NCBI RefSeq assembly: GCF_005771425.1
Contig: NZ_VBTZ01000001.1
Span: 828,501-892,500 of the forward strand
Direction of reading: 5' to 3'
Length of the DNA stretch: 64,000 nt
Source: Methylocystis sp. B8
Lineage (GTDB): Bacteria; Pseudomonadota; Alphaproteobacteria; Rhizobiales; Beijerinckiaceae
A program made the translations under genes and the position numbers. The notes under the pieces were generated by a model that saw only the letters and a list, made by a program, of their open reading frames with translations, was not told where the DNA came from and did not search any database. Shown one piece after another: positions 36,661-45,115 of the stretch. Each line of letters opens with the position of its first letter. Within the stretch, counting starts at the first letter, position 1.

Positions 36661-37746
36661 TTATCGTCCGGTTTTCACCATCGTCCACATTCGGGTGATA
36701 AGTTTCTGAGTCGCCTGATCGGGTGCGACAACAGTGAACAGGCGCCGCATCGTCAGATCGCTCGGATATACCGACGGATCGTTCGCCACGGCCTTGTCGA
36801 TCAGCGGCCGCGACGGCGCGACGCCGTTGGCGAAATTGGTGGCGATCGAATTGCGCGCGGCGACGTCCGGACGAAGCAGATAATCGATGAAGAGATAGGC
36901 TTCATTGAGGTGCCGCGCGTCCTGCGGAATCGCGAGATTGTCGAGCGAGAGAAGCGAACCTTCGTTCGGTATCACATAGGCAAGATCGGCGTCGGTTCCG
37001 GCCTCGCGGGCGCGGTTGCGCGCTTGCAGACTGTCGCCTGACCAGCCAATGGCCAAGCAGATGTCACCGTTCGCCAGCGCATTGATATATTCGGAGGAAT
37101 GAAACTTCTTCACATAGCGGCGAAGGCTTCCCAGGAGGTCGGCGGCGCGCTTGAGGTCCTGGGGATTTTTAGAATTCGGATCGAGCTTCAGGTATTTGAG
37201 CGCAATCGCCAACATGTCCTCGGGACTATCGAGCATGTAGACGCCGCAGTCGGCGAGCTTCTTTAAGGATTCCGGCCGAAGGACTTGCTCCCAGCTCGTT
37301 ATCGGCTTGCCAAGCCGTTCCTGGATTTTGGCGACATCATAGGCGACGCCGGTCGTGTACCACATGTAGTTGATAGCGTAACGGTTCCCCGGATCGAAAC
37401 GCGCAAGTCTGCTGTCGATCTCGGGCCATATGTTGCGGGCGTTGACGAGCTTGCTTCTGTCGATCGGCTGCAGCACGCCCGCCGCAATTTCGCGCTGCAG
37501 GAACGTTGCCGAAGGCACGACGACGTCGTAACCCGTGTCGCCGGCGAGAAGCCGCGCTTCGAGCATTTCGTTCGAGTCATAGGTGTCGTAAATGACTTTG
37601 ATCCCCGTCTCTCGGGTAAAGTCTTCGAGCACGCTTGGATCGATGTAATCGCTCCAGTTGAAAATATTGACGACGCGCTCGGCGCCCAGAACAGGCGTCG
37701 CTGCGGCGACAAGCGCGAGGAAGCAGGCGAGGAGAAACCGTTTCAT
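36661..37746 (-). CDS. Polyamine-type ABC transporter periplasmic binding protein
   Basis: 361 residues of the PotD/PotF/SpuD family. A signal peptide ends near ATPVLGA. VVNIFNWSDYIDPSVLEDF is the hallmark N terminus of the mature protein, and YDVVVPSATFL, INYMWYTTGVAYD and AIGWSGDSLQAR follow. It should bind putrescine or spermidine. No permease or ATPase genes are adjacent, so it is an orphan here. ATG 37746 is preferred; an ATG four codons earlier (37758) is possible. It ends 40 bases from the convergent dnaA gene. Confidence 0.9.
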   Translation of the reverse strand: MKRFLLACFLALVAAATPVLGAERVVNIFNWSDYIDPSVLEDFTRETGIKVIYDTYDSNEMLEARLLAGDTGYDVVVPSATFLQREIAAGVLQPIDRSKLVNARNIWPEIDSRLARFDPGNRYAINYMWYTTGVAYDVAKIQERLGKPITSWEQVLRPESLKKLADCGVYMLDSPEDMLAIALKYLKLDPNSKNPQDLKRAADLLGSLRRYVKKFHSSEYINALANGDICLAIGWSGDSLQARNRAREAGTDADLAYVIPNEGSLLSLDNLAIPQDARHLNEAYLFIDYLLRPDVAARNSIATNFANGVAPSRPLIDKAVANDPSVYPSDLTMRRLFTVVAPDQATQKLITRMWTMVKTGR

Positions 37747-37847
37747 ACGACAATCCATGTGGCGGACCAGTCGGGCGAATCTATCATGGTTGCGCGCGCT
37801 TTGGCGACGCGCCAAGCTGAGCTGATGAAACCGCGCAGGACATAAAT

Positions 37848-38321
37848 ATGACCGTTTTTCACACAGAAGGCGCGGCGGCGCTCCAGGGGCGCGTCGACGC
37901 CACGAGACGCGTGGCGCGCGGGGCCCGGCGCTATTTGCGGGCCTGCGGCTTCTCCGTCGTTTGCGAGGCGCCTTTGCCGAACGGGCGGCGCGCTGATCTC
38001 ATCGGACTCGCGCCCGACGGCATCTTGCGTATCGTCGAGGTCAAGTCGAGTGACGCCGATTATCGCGCCGATCTTAAATGGCCGCAGTATCGCGGCTTTT
38101 GCGATCGGTTCTATTTCGCGATTCCCTCGTCGCTCGATCCGGCGATCTTTCCCGAAGACGCGGGCCTGATCGTCGCCGATGCGCATGGCGCCCTGCTTAT
38201 GCGGGAAGCTCCAGCGTTTCCGCTCGCCCCAGCTCGGCGACGTTCGATGCTGTTACGCTTTGCGGCGATGGCCGCGGACCGTTACTGCATGCTGGCCTTC
38301 GGCGACGAACTGGCGAATTGA
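37848..38321 (+). CDS. mmcB: MmcB-family DNA repair protein
   Basis: 157 residues with a PD-(D/E)xK nuclease-like core: RRADLIGLAPDG holds the metal-binding Asp and RIVEVKSSDADYRADLKWPQ the E-x-K pair. Caulobacter MmcB is a damage-induced protein linked to mitomycin C resistance and translesion repair; activity here is inferred. ATG 37848 has AGGA upstream. Divergent from the binding-protein gene, convergent with actR. Confidence 0.87.
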   Translation: MTVFHTEGAAALQGRVDATRRVARGARRYLRACGFSVVCEAPLPNGRRADLIGLAPDGILRIVEVKSSDADYRADLKWPQYRGFCDRFYFAIPSSLDPAIFPEDAGLIVADAHGALLMREAPAFPLAPARRRSMLLRFAAMAADRYCMLAFGDELAN

Positions 38322-38329
38322 AGCCGGCG

Positions 38330-38923
38330 TCAGCGGGGCGCGCGCTTGGCGAGAATGCGTTGCAGCGTACGGCGATGCATGTTGAGCCGCCGCGCCGTCT
38401 CCGAAACATTGCGGTCGCAGGATTCGAAGACCCGTTGGATATGCTCCCAGCGCACCCGGTCGGCCGACATTGGATTCTCTTGCGCGTCCGGTTTGTCGAG
38501 CTGAGTCGCCATCAACGCGTGATAGATTTCGTCGGCGTCGGCGGGCTTCGCTAAATAGTCGAAGGCGCCGAGCTTAACCGCGGTCACCGCAGTGGCGATG
38601 TTGCCGTAGCCGGTAAGGATGATTCCGCGCGCATCGGGGCGCGACGCCTTCAGCTTGGAGATGACGTCGAGGCCATTGCCGTCGTTGAGCCGCATGTCGA
38701 TGATGGCGAAGGCCGGCGGGTGCGACTCGAGCGCCGCCAGACCCTCGGCGACCGTTTCGCACGGCGTCACGACGAAGCCTCGCGCCTCCATGGCGCGAGT
38801 CAGCCTTCCAAGAAACGGCTTGTCGTCGTCCAGGATCATCAACGAGCGATCCTGCGGCAAGGATGCAATTTGCTCAGGCTCCGAGACGTCTTCTCGATCC
38901 GACTTCAATTCTTCGGCCGACAT
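38330..38923 (-). CDS. actR: Redox response regulator of the ActR/RegA/PrrA family
   Basis: 197 residues. A receiver domain (~25-145) has LMILDDDKPF, the phosphoacceptor Asp-76 in AIIDMRLNDGNGL, and GAFDYLAKPAD with the conserved lysine. The C-terminal Fis-type HTH (NVSETARRLNMHRRTLQRIL, then AKRAPR) is nearly invariant in RegA homologues. It probably controls energy and redox genes. It lies 58 bases downstream of the sensor kinase on the same strand. Confidence 0.95.
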   Translation of the reverse strand: MSAEELKSDREDVSEPEQIASLPQDRSLMILDDDKPFLGRLTRAMEARGFVVTPCETVAEGLAALESHPPAFAIIDMRLNDGNGLDVISKLKASRPDARGIILTGYGNIATAVTAVKLGAFDYLAKPADADEIYHALMATQLDKPDAQENPMSADRVRWEHIQRVFESCDRNVSETARRLNMHRRTLQRILAKRAPR

Positions 38924-38981
38924 CGCGTGTTTCCACCCGTGATTTTTGTCAAATCTAGCTTATCGGCCGCCTTGCGTCGAT

Positions 38982-40316
38982 CTATTTGTCCTGCTGTGGG
39001 ATCCTTGGCTTGGCGGCCGCGGGTTCGAGCGCTGCGCGCGGCCAGGTGATTTTGACGATGGCGCCGGTTCGCGGCGGCGAAACATTGCCTATTTCAACGA
39101 TGGCGCCCGATCGCTCCAGAAGCGTCTTGGCGATGAAAAGACCAAGTCCAAGCCCCGATTCTGCATCATTCTTGGTGCGCCGTTCCGTCGGCCGGCCCCT
39201 CAAATAAGGATCGCCCAGACGATCGAGAATGTCGGGAGGGAAGCCCGGTCCATCGTCCTGGATCGCTATCGTCACATAGCTTGGACTCCACCAGGCGTCG
39301 ATTTTTACGCGCGAAGCGGCGAAGTCCATGGCGTTTTCAACGAGATTGCCAAGGCCGTAAAGAATGGCCGGATTGCGCGTCAGCACCGGTCCGTCTGGAG
39401 GACCGCTTTTCGAGATCTCGACTTCGACCCCGATTTCGCGTTGGGGTTCGACTACTTCCTGGATCAGCGTGTCAATCGACAGCAGGTTCATGACGCTGCT
39501 TTGATCCGTCGCGCCGAGCGAGGCGAGCTTGCCCAATATCTCGCGGCAGCGCGCCGTCTCTTGCGCCAGGAGCTTAAGATCGTCGCGCAGCGCCGGCGCA
39601 TTTTCCGGCGCGGACTTCAGCAGCTCTCTGATGATGAGCGTGATGGTCGCGAGCGGAGTGCCAAGTTCATGCGCGGCCGCCGCGGCGAGGCCGTCGAGTT
39701 GCGACAGGTGCTGCTCGCGCTCGAGCACCAGTTCCGTTGCGGCGAGCGCGTCGGCCAAGAGCCGCGCTTCGTCCGACACGCGCGCGGCGTAAATGCCGAT
39801 GAACGCCGCGCTGAGCGCGAGCGCCGCCCAGATGCCGGCGCGGTAGAGGAGCGGGAATGTGAGCTTTTCGTCGGGATGCCAGGGCAGAGGGTAATATTCG
39901 ACCGCAAGCACCGTCGCGACCGCAATCATGACGATGCCGAGCAGCAGCGTCAGATTGCTCGGCAGCGATACCGAAGAGATGATCACCGGCGTCAGGAACA
40001 GCATCGCGAAACTGTTGGTCAGTCCGCCGGTGAGATAGAGCAGAAAGCCGAGCTGGATGATGTCGTAGCCGAGCAGCACGGCGGCTTCGACGTCGCCGAG
40101 GCGGAAACTGCGCGGCGTGCCAAAGCGCATCCCGATATTGAGCGTCGCCGACGCGGTGATGAAGACGAAGCAGAGGCCGACGGGAAAATCGAATCCAAGA
40201 ATGAAATAAACGCCGAGACATGCGGCGGCCTGGCCGGCGATCGCCACCCAGCGCAGCATGAGCAGCGTCTCCATGCGCAAACGCCGGGCGTCGTATTCAT
40301 ATTCGAGCGTTGTCAT
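38982..40316 (-). CDS. actS: Redox sensor histidine kinase of the ActS/RegB/PrrB family
   Basis: 444 residues. Six membrane helices (~20-180), a dimerisation/phosphoacceptor segment with His-216 (AAAHELGTPLATITLI), and an HATPase domain with LVENAMDFA, DDGPGFPP and GLGLGLFIAKTLL. The redox-active cysteine of RegB is present as Cys-257 (ETARCREIL). The quinone-binding heptapeptide, GGLTNPF in RegB, reads GGLTNSF at 97-103. It should phosphorylate the adjacent ActR protein. Confidence 0.95.
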   Translation of the reverse strand: MTTLEYEYDARRLRMETLLMLRWVAIAGQAAACLGVYFILGFDFPVGLCFVFITASATLNIGMRFGTPRSFRLGDVEAAVLLGYDIIQLGFLLYLTGGLTNSFAMLFLTPVIISSVSLPSNLTLLLGIVMIAVATVLAVEYYPLPWHPDEKLTFPLLYRAGIWAALALSAAFIGIYAARVSDEARLLADALAATELVLEREQHLSQLDGLAAAAAHELGTPLATITLIIRELLKSAPENAPALRDDLKLLAQETARCREILGKLASLGATDQSSVMNLLSIDTLIQEVVEPQREIGVEVEISKSGPPDGPVLTRNPAILYGLGNLVENAMDFAASRVKIDAWWSPSYVTIAIQDDGPGFPPDILDRLGDPYLRGRPTERRTKNDAESGLGLGLFIAKTLLERSGAIVEIGNVSPPRTGAIVKITWPRAALEPAAAKPRIPQQDK

Positions 40317-40352
40317 CTCAGTCAGTCCATAGGGCGCCGCTTCCGGCGCGTA

Positions 40353-41192
40353 TCACAATCCGACGCCGCGCGACGCGCGCCAAATGCGCCACTGTCGACG
40401 CAGCGGCGAGAGTTCGCCGGCCGGGCGATAGGGATCGTAATCGTTTCGCGCGAGCCGCTCCAGATGAAGCGGAATGGTCGCGGCAGGGAGCAGCGCGGCG
40501 CGGGCGGGGCCGAGACTCTCCGCCAGACGTCGCGCCTCGTCATAGTGAGACTGCGCCAGCGCCCCCGTCTCCCTCAGAGCGAGGCGGAGCTCTTCCCGGC
40601 GAGCCTTGGGGTCGCCGTCTTGCGCGAACGCTTCGTCGGGCAGAAATTTCTCTTGGTTGGGGCGCTCGGCGAAGGCGCACAATGTTCGCGTCAAGCCAAG
40701 CGCGACGCCCCCCTCATCGAACGCCCGCGTGGATGACGCTTGAAGATCGGCGCCGAGAATACGGGCCGCCCAGCGCATCGGGGCCGATGTCGTGGCGCGG
40801 CAATAATCTTCGAGCGCGGCCCAAGTCGGCATCGCATCATCGTAGAGATCGAAGATGTGCGCCTCCGCCAGCGCGATGAATTCGTCGCGGGGCAGGGCGA
40901 AACGCTCAATCGTGTCGATAAGCGCATCGGCTACGGGATTGGCGCGCGCGCCTTCGCCTTGCGCGGCGTCGCCCTGCAGCGCGTCAATCCACCACTGCAG
41001 CCGCATCTCGCCTAGCAGCGGTTGCGTGACCTTGCCGCCGACATCGGCGGCCTCCTGGGCGAAGGCATAGAGCGCGTGGATGTGTCTGCGCGCCTCTTGC
41101 GGCGCGAAGAGACAGGCGAGCCAGAGGTCGCGATCGCGCGACCGCAGAAGCTCCTCGCACTGCGCATAATGCTCCTGCGAGGCGGCAGGCAT
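40353..41192 (-). CDS. Squalene/phytoene synthase-fold protein (NDUFAF6-like)
   Basis: 279 residues of the isoprenoid-synthase fold, starting EEQYAQC-like (QEHYAQCEELLRSRDRDLWL) with ARRHIHALYAFAQEAADVGG. The first DxxxD metal-binding motif of true squalene/phytoene synthases is replaced by EAADVGG, so prenyl-transfer activity is unlikely. The mitochondrial relative NDUFAF6 is a complex I assembly factor. It follows the Mth938-like (NDUFAF3-like) gene by one base, which supports a shared assembly role. Confidence 0.78.
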   Translation of the reverse strand: MPAASQEHYAQCEELLRSRDRDLWLACLFAPQEARRHIHALYAFAQEAADVGGKVTQPLLGEMRLQWWIDALQGDAAQGEGARANPVADALIDTIERFALPRDEFIALAEAHIFDLYDDAMPTWAALEDYCRATTSAPMRWAARILGADLQASSTRAFDEGGVALGLTRTLCAFAERPNQEKFLPDEAFAQDGDPKARREELRLALRETGALAQSHYDEARRLAESLGPARAALLPAATIPLHLERLARNDYDPYRPAGELSPLRRQWRIWRASRGVGL

Positions 41193-41193
41193 G

Positions 41194-41571
41194 TCACACC
41201 GCGATCAGTAGAGCGCCGACTCGGCGATCCTCGTCGACGAGCATATTGTACGTGCGCACAGCGGCGCCCGTCGCCATGGTTTCGCAGCCGACGCCCGATG
41301 CGCGCAGCTTGGCGCGCAAGACGCTTGCAAGCGGCAGCAGGTCCTGTCCGGTTCCGACGACGAACACGTCGAGACCGCCGCTTTCAGATAGCGCGCGATC
41401 GATCATCGCTTCGTCGATCTCCGCGGCGTTGCTTAGAGGCACGGCGCGCACGCCGGAGGGCAGGGCGAGAATAGAGCCTTTGTGGGACATATCGGCGAAG
41501 CGAAAGCCGCCGCCGCCGTAGTCGTCGATCTTGTGACGGCCGGGCACATAGCCGCCGTCGCGAGCGGTCAA
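41194..41571 (-). CDS. Mth938-like domain protein (NDUFAF3-like)
   Basis: 125 residues with the Mth938/DUF498 fold: IDDYGGGGFRFADMSHKGS, LDVFVVGTGQDLLPLASVL, and MATGAAVRTYNMLVDEDRRV. Human NDUFAF3 is a complex I assembly factor of this family. Its ATG overlaps the secF stop (ATGA), so it is translated with the Sec operon, and the NDUFAF6-like gene follows at once. No nuo genes are in the window. Confidence 0.87.
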   Translation of the reverse strand: MTARDGGYVPGRHKIDDYGGGGFRFADMSHKGSILALPSGVRAVPLSNAAEIDEAMIDRALSESGGLDVFVVGTGQDLLPLASVLRAKLRASGVGCETMATGAAVRTYNMLVDEDRRVGALLIAV

Positions 41572-42635
41572 GCCGGCCTCGTCTTAGTGGCCCGTTTGGT
41601 GGTCGCCTTCCGAGAGGGCGCGGGCGTCTTTTCTGCGGCAGTGGGAGGATTCGCCGGCGCGGCGGCGGCCTCGTCACGCGCGGAAACGGCCGTCTCCGCC
41701 TTGTGCTCGGTCTCGTGCTTCTGCGCCGCCTTGTCAGCGTCTTCGTTGCGCAGGCCGAGATAGATCAGCATCGGCGAGCAGATGAAAATCGACGAATAGG
41801 TCGCGACGAAAATGCCCCAGATCATCGCGACCGAGAACGAGCGGATCACCTGGCCGCCGAAGGCGACCAGCGCAAAGAGCGCGAGCATCACGGTCGTCGC
41901 CGTCATGATCGTGCGCGGCAGGACGGCGTTGATCGACATGTCGACCATCTGCGCCGTCGCCATTTTCTTGTATTTGCGCATGTTCTCGCGGATACGGTCG
42001 AGCACCACCACGGTCTCGTTTAGCGAGTAGCCGACGATGGTCAAAATCGCCGCGATCGACGTGGTGTTGAACTCAAGCTGCGTGATCGAGAAGAAGCCCA
42101 CCGTGAGCAGCAGATCATGCATCGTCGCGATCACCGCGCCGATCGCGAACTGCCATTCGAAGCGGAACCAAAGATAGGTCAGCACCGCGATGATGGAGAG
42201 CACGACGCCAAGCGTGCCGGATTGCACTAATTCATTCGAGACGCGCGGGCCGACGACTTCGACGCGACGCAGATCGTAATAGGCGTCCACGGCGCCGCGC
42301 ACGCGCTCAACCGCCGCCTGTTGCGCGACGTCGCCGCCGGGCTGCAGGCCGAAGCGAAGGGTCGCGTCGGCCGGATTGCCGAAGGCTTGCACTTCGATGT
42401 CGCCGAGATGCAGCCCTTCGCCGATGGTGCGGAGCGTGCCGACTTCCGCGGCCCCGGATTTGGCGCGCAGCTCGATCACCGTGCCGCCGGCGAAGTCGAT
42501 GCCGAAATTCATGCCCCTAAAGACGAAGAGGGCGACGGCGATCAGCGACATCAGGGCCGAGAACGGATAGCTCACGCGGCGGAACCGCATGAACGGGAAT
42601 TTGGTGTTCTCCGGGGCGAGGCGCAGAAGTTTCAT
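41568..42635 (-). CDS. secF: Protein translocase subunit SecF
   Basis: 355 residues. Six membrane helices; FGIDFAGGTVIELRAK in the first periplasmic loop, IGYSLNETVVVLDRIREN-type motif (TIVGYSLNETVVVLDRIREN) and GGQVIRSFSVAMIWGIFVAT near the C terminus. The tail is Ala/Lys-rich. With SecD it uses proton motive force to pull exported proteins through SecYEG. It starts 13 bases after secD. Confidence 0.96.
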   Translation of the reverse strand: MKLLRLAPENTKFPFMRFRRVSYPFSALMSLIAVALFVFRGMNFGIDFAGGTVIELRAKSGAAEVGTLRTIGEGLHLGDIEVQAFGNPADATLRFGLQPGGDVAQQAAVERVRGAVDAYYDLRRVEVVGPRVSNELVQSGTLGVVLSIIAVLTYLWFRFEWQFAIGAVIATMHDLLLTVGFFSITQLEFNTTSIAAILTIVGYSLNETVVVLDRIRENMRKYKKMATAQMVDMSINAVLPRTIMTATTVMLALFALVAFGGQVIRSFSVAMIWGIFVATYSSIFICSPMLIYLGLRNEDADKAAQKHETEHKAETAVSARDEAAAAPANPPTAAEKTPAPSRKATTKRATKTRPA

Positions 42636-42648
42636 AAATGTCGCCCCT

Positions 42649-44241
42649 TCAGATCGGCAGCTTGGTCGGCCGCGCGTAATGATACCAGACGGCGATCATG
42701 ATGCGCGTCATGGTCACCGCGGTGACGATGGTCGTCAGAATGCCGAGCGCAAGCGACACGGCGAAGCCGCGCACTGGTCCCGTGCCAAGAAAATAGAGGA
42801 TGGCCGCGGCGACGAACATGGTGACGTTCGAGTCGACGATCGTCGCGAAGGCGCGCGTGAAGCCGGCGTCGAGCGACGCGAGGATCGAGCGTCCCGCGTG
42901 ATTTTCCTCGCGTATCCGTTCGTAAATCAGCACGTTCGAATCGACCGCCATGCCGATCGTCAGCACGATGCCGGCGATGCCCGGCAGCGTCAGGGTCGAA
43001 CCGAGCAGCACGAGGCCGGCGAAAATGAAAGCGATGTGCACGAAGAGCGCGAGATTGGCGAAGACGCCGAAGACGCCGTAGGTGATGAGCATGTAAATGA
43101 CGACGAGGCCCGCGCCGACATAGGCGGCGCGCTTGCCCGCGTCGATCGAATCCTGGCCGAGGCCGGGGCCGACGGTGCGCTCCTCGACGATGTTGAGCTT
43201 TGCGGGCAGGGCGCCGGCGCGCAGCAGGATCGCGAGGTTGTTTGCCTGTTCGACCGTGAAACGCCCGGAAATTTGTCCTGAACCGCCAGTGATCGGGGTC
43301 AGGATGCGCGGCGCGGAAATAACCTTGTTGTCGAGGACGATCGCGAAGAGACGCCCGACGTTCTTCGAGGTGACTTCGCCGAAGGCCTGTGCGCCGCGAA
43401 TGTTGAAGCGGAAATTGACGACAGGCTCGCCGCTTCTTTGCTGGTCGAAGCCGGGCTGCGCGTCGGTGAGATCTTCGCCCTTGACCATCACCGTCTTTTC
43501 GACGGCGATCTTGCCTTCCTGATCGACCTGATCGAGTTCCTCGGTTTCGGACGGATTCTGGCCGGGTTCGGCGACGAGGCGGAATTCGAGTTTGGCCGTC
43601 TTCCCCAGAATTTCTTTCAGGGTTTCCGGGTCCTGAAGACCCGGCACCTGCACCAGCACGCGGTCGTCGCCCTGACGCTGGATGCTCGGCTCGCGCGTGC
43701 CAAGCGCATCGACGCGTCGGCGAATGACTTCGATCGACTGCTCAACGGCCTTGCGCGATTTGTCCGTGAGGCCGGCGTCGGTGACGGTCACGCGGATAAG
43801 GCCGTCCGGCGAGGCCTCGACGTCGAGCGGCGAAGGACCGCCCAGAAGAGCGTTGCTGAAGCCGTTACGCAGCTGCCGTAGCTTCGGAAGCACCTTCTCG
43901 CGGTCCTCCGGATCTGCGACGCGCACTTGCACGCCGCGGGCCGTCGCGCCGATGCCGCCGGTGATGGCGACCTTCTCCTCGCGCAGGATGCGGCGCACGT
44001 CGTCGCGCAAGTTCTTCACCTGCGTGCTGATCAGATCAGCCTGGTCGACTTCGAGCATCACATGCGAGCCGCCCTGCAGGTCGAGGCCGAGCACGATAGT
44101 CGGCGGAACGAGCCAGGAAGGCAGGCGCGATTTCAGCTCTTCATAATGAGACGCCGACAACATGCTGGGCGCGACGATAAGCACCGCGGCGAGGGTCATC
44201 GCCACAATGGCAAAGAGTTTCCAGGTCGAAAATCGCAGCAT
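42649..44241 (-). CDS. secD: Protein translocase subunit SecD
   Basis: 530 residues. LGLDLQGGSHVMLEVD opens the P1 periplasmic domain, VQVPGLQDPETLKEILGKTA follows, then the membrane part has LPGIAGIVLTIGMAVDSNVL and YERIREE, hallmarks of SecD. AGGA sits just before the ATG. Between yajC and secF, in the usual yajC-secD-secF order, on the minus strand. Confidence 0.97.
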   Translation of the reverse strand: MLRFSTWKLFAIVAMTLAAVLIVAPSMLSASHYEELKSRLPSWLVPPTIVLGLDLQGGSHVMLEVDQADLISTQVKNLRDDVRRILREEKVAITGGIGATARGVQVRVADPEDREKVLPKLRQLRNGFSNALLGGPSPLDVEASPDGLIRVTVTDAGLTDKSRKAVEQSIEVIRRRVDALGTREPSIQRQGDDRVLVQVPGLQDPETLKEILGKTAKLEFRLVAEPGQNPSETEELDQVDQEGKIAVEKTVMVKGEDLTDAQPGFDQQRSGEPVVNFRFNIRGAQAFGEVTSKNVGRLFAIVLDNKVISAPRILTPITGGSGQISGRFTVEQANNLAILLRAGALPAKLNIVEERTVGPGLGQDSIDAGKRAAYVGAGLVVIYMLITYGVFGVFANLALFVHIAFIFAGLVLLGSTLTLPGIAGIVLTIGMAVDSNVLIYERIREENHAGRSILASLDAGFTRAFATIVDSNVTMFVAAAILYFLGTGPVRGFAVSLALGILTTIVTAVTMTRIMIAVWYHYARPTKLPI

Positions 44242-44277
44242 CGTCCTGCTATCGGCTAGGTGATCGTAAGGGCGGCG

Positions 44278-44910
44278 TTAGCTCTGGGAGCCGGATTCGG
44301 CTTCGCCCGCCGTGCCATCGCCGGGCTTGGCGTTGCCCGACTTAGCGTCGCTGGATTTTGCGCCGCTCGGCTTGGTCTCGCCGGACTTCGCCGATTTTGC
44401 GCCGCTCCTTGCGCCGCCAGTCTTGGCCGGCGGCGGCTCCTCCCTCGCCGGTTCGCCCTTAGCGCGCACTTCGGCGATGGCGCTGCGCAGCATTCTCACC
44501 CGCACATTGGGCGCGATCTCGACCTCGACTTCAGCGTCGTCGATCGATTTCGTCACCTTGCCGACCAAGCCGCTGGTGGTGACGAGCGTGTCGCCGCGAC
44601 GGACGTTGCGAAGCTGCGCAAGCGCCTCTTTCTCGCGGCGGGAGCGCGGGCGGATGACCAGAATATACACGATGCCCATCACCACGAAGATGGGAATGAG
44701 CTGCCCGAGCATCTCCGGCATGGTCGGAGGCTGCGCTTCGGGCTTGGAGTCCGCCAGCTGTCCCGTTTGGGTAGCGCTCGGCGGGAGCGGCGGCGTTGGA
44801 GCGGGCGGCGCGGCGGGGGCGCTGGGCTCGGCCGGCGGGGTCGCAGGCGCTTGGGCGGCGGGCGGTGACGGCGTCTGGTCTTGCGCCAAAGCGTCCGGGA
44901 TTAGCTTCAT
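44278..44910 (-). CDS. yajC: Preprotein translocase accessory protein YajC, extended form
   Basis: 210 residues, about twice the usual YajC length. A Pro/Ala-rich N terminus (~10-60) precedes the membrane helix LIPIFVVMGIVYILVIRPR and the conserved cytoplasmic block RRGDTLVTTSGLVGKVT. The C terminus is a low-complexity Lys/Ser/Gly/Ala tail with SGAKS/SGETKPSGAKS units. Roles of the extra parts are unknown. First gene of the sec operon. Confidence 0.92.
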   Translation of the reverse strand: MKLIPDALAQDQTPSPPAAQAPATPPAEPSAPAAPPAPTPPLPPSATQTGQLADSKPEAQPPTMPEMLGQLIPIFVVMGIVYILVIRPRSRREKEALAQLRNVRRGDTLVTTSGLVGKVTKSIDDAEVEVEIAPNVRVRMLRSAIAEVRAKGEPAREEPPPAKTGGARSGAKSAKSGETKPSGAKSSDAKSGNAKPGDGTAGEAESGSQS

Positions 44911-45115
44911 TGCGAAATCTCTTAAGGGCTCGAGCCCGGCGCCGATTTTCTTGTCAAAAGCGCCGGAAGGCGGGCGGACTATAGCCGCTCACTTCACGAA
45001 AGCAATCTGCGTCGCACGCCCGTCCTGTGCGTCGTCAGAAAAGCAACGTCTCCGGCACTCTGCGCGCTAGAGAGACTCGACCGTAAGCTACTGGATTGCG
45101 CGACCCGCCGGGGCT

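Noticed and set aside
38946..40736. 596-codon open frame on the plus strand
   Set aside because: Antisense to actS and the squalene-synthase-like gene, with the Arg/Glu-rich composition typical of shadow frames.
40353..41192. Phytoene or squalene synthase for carotenoids or hopanoids
   Set aside because: The first DxxxD motif is absent and the gene sits with an NDUFAF3-like gene.
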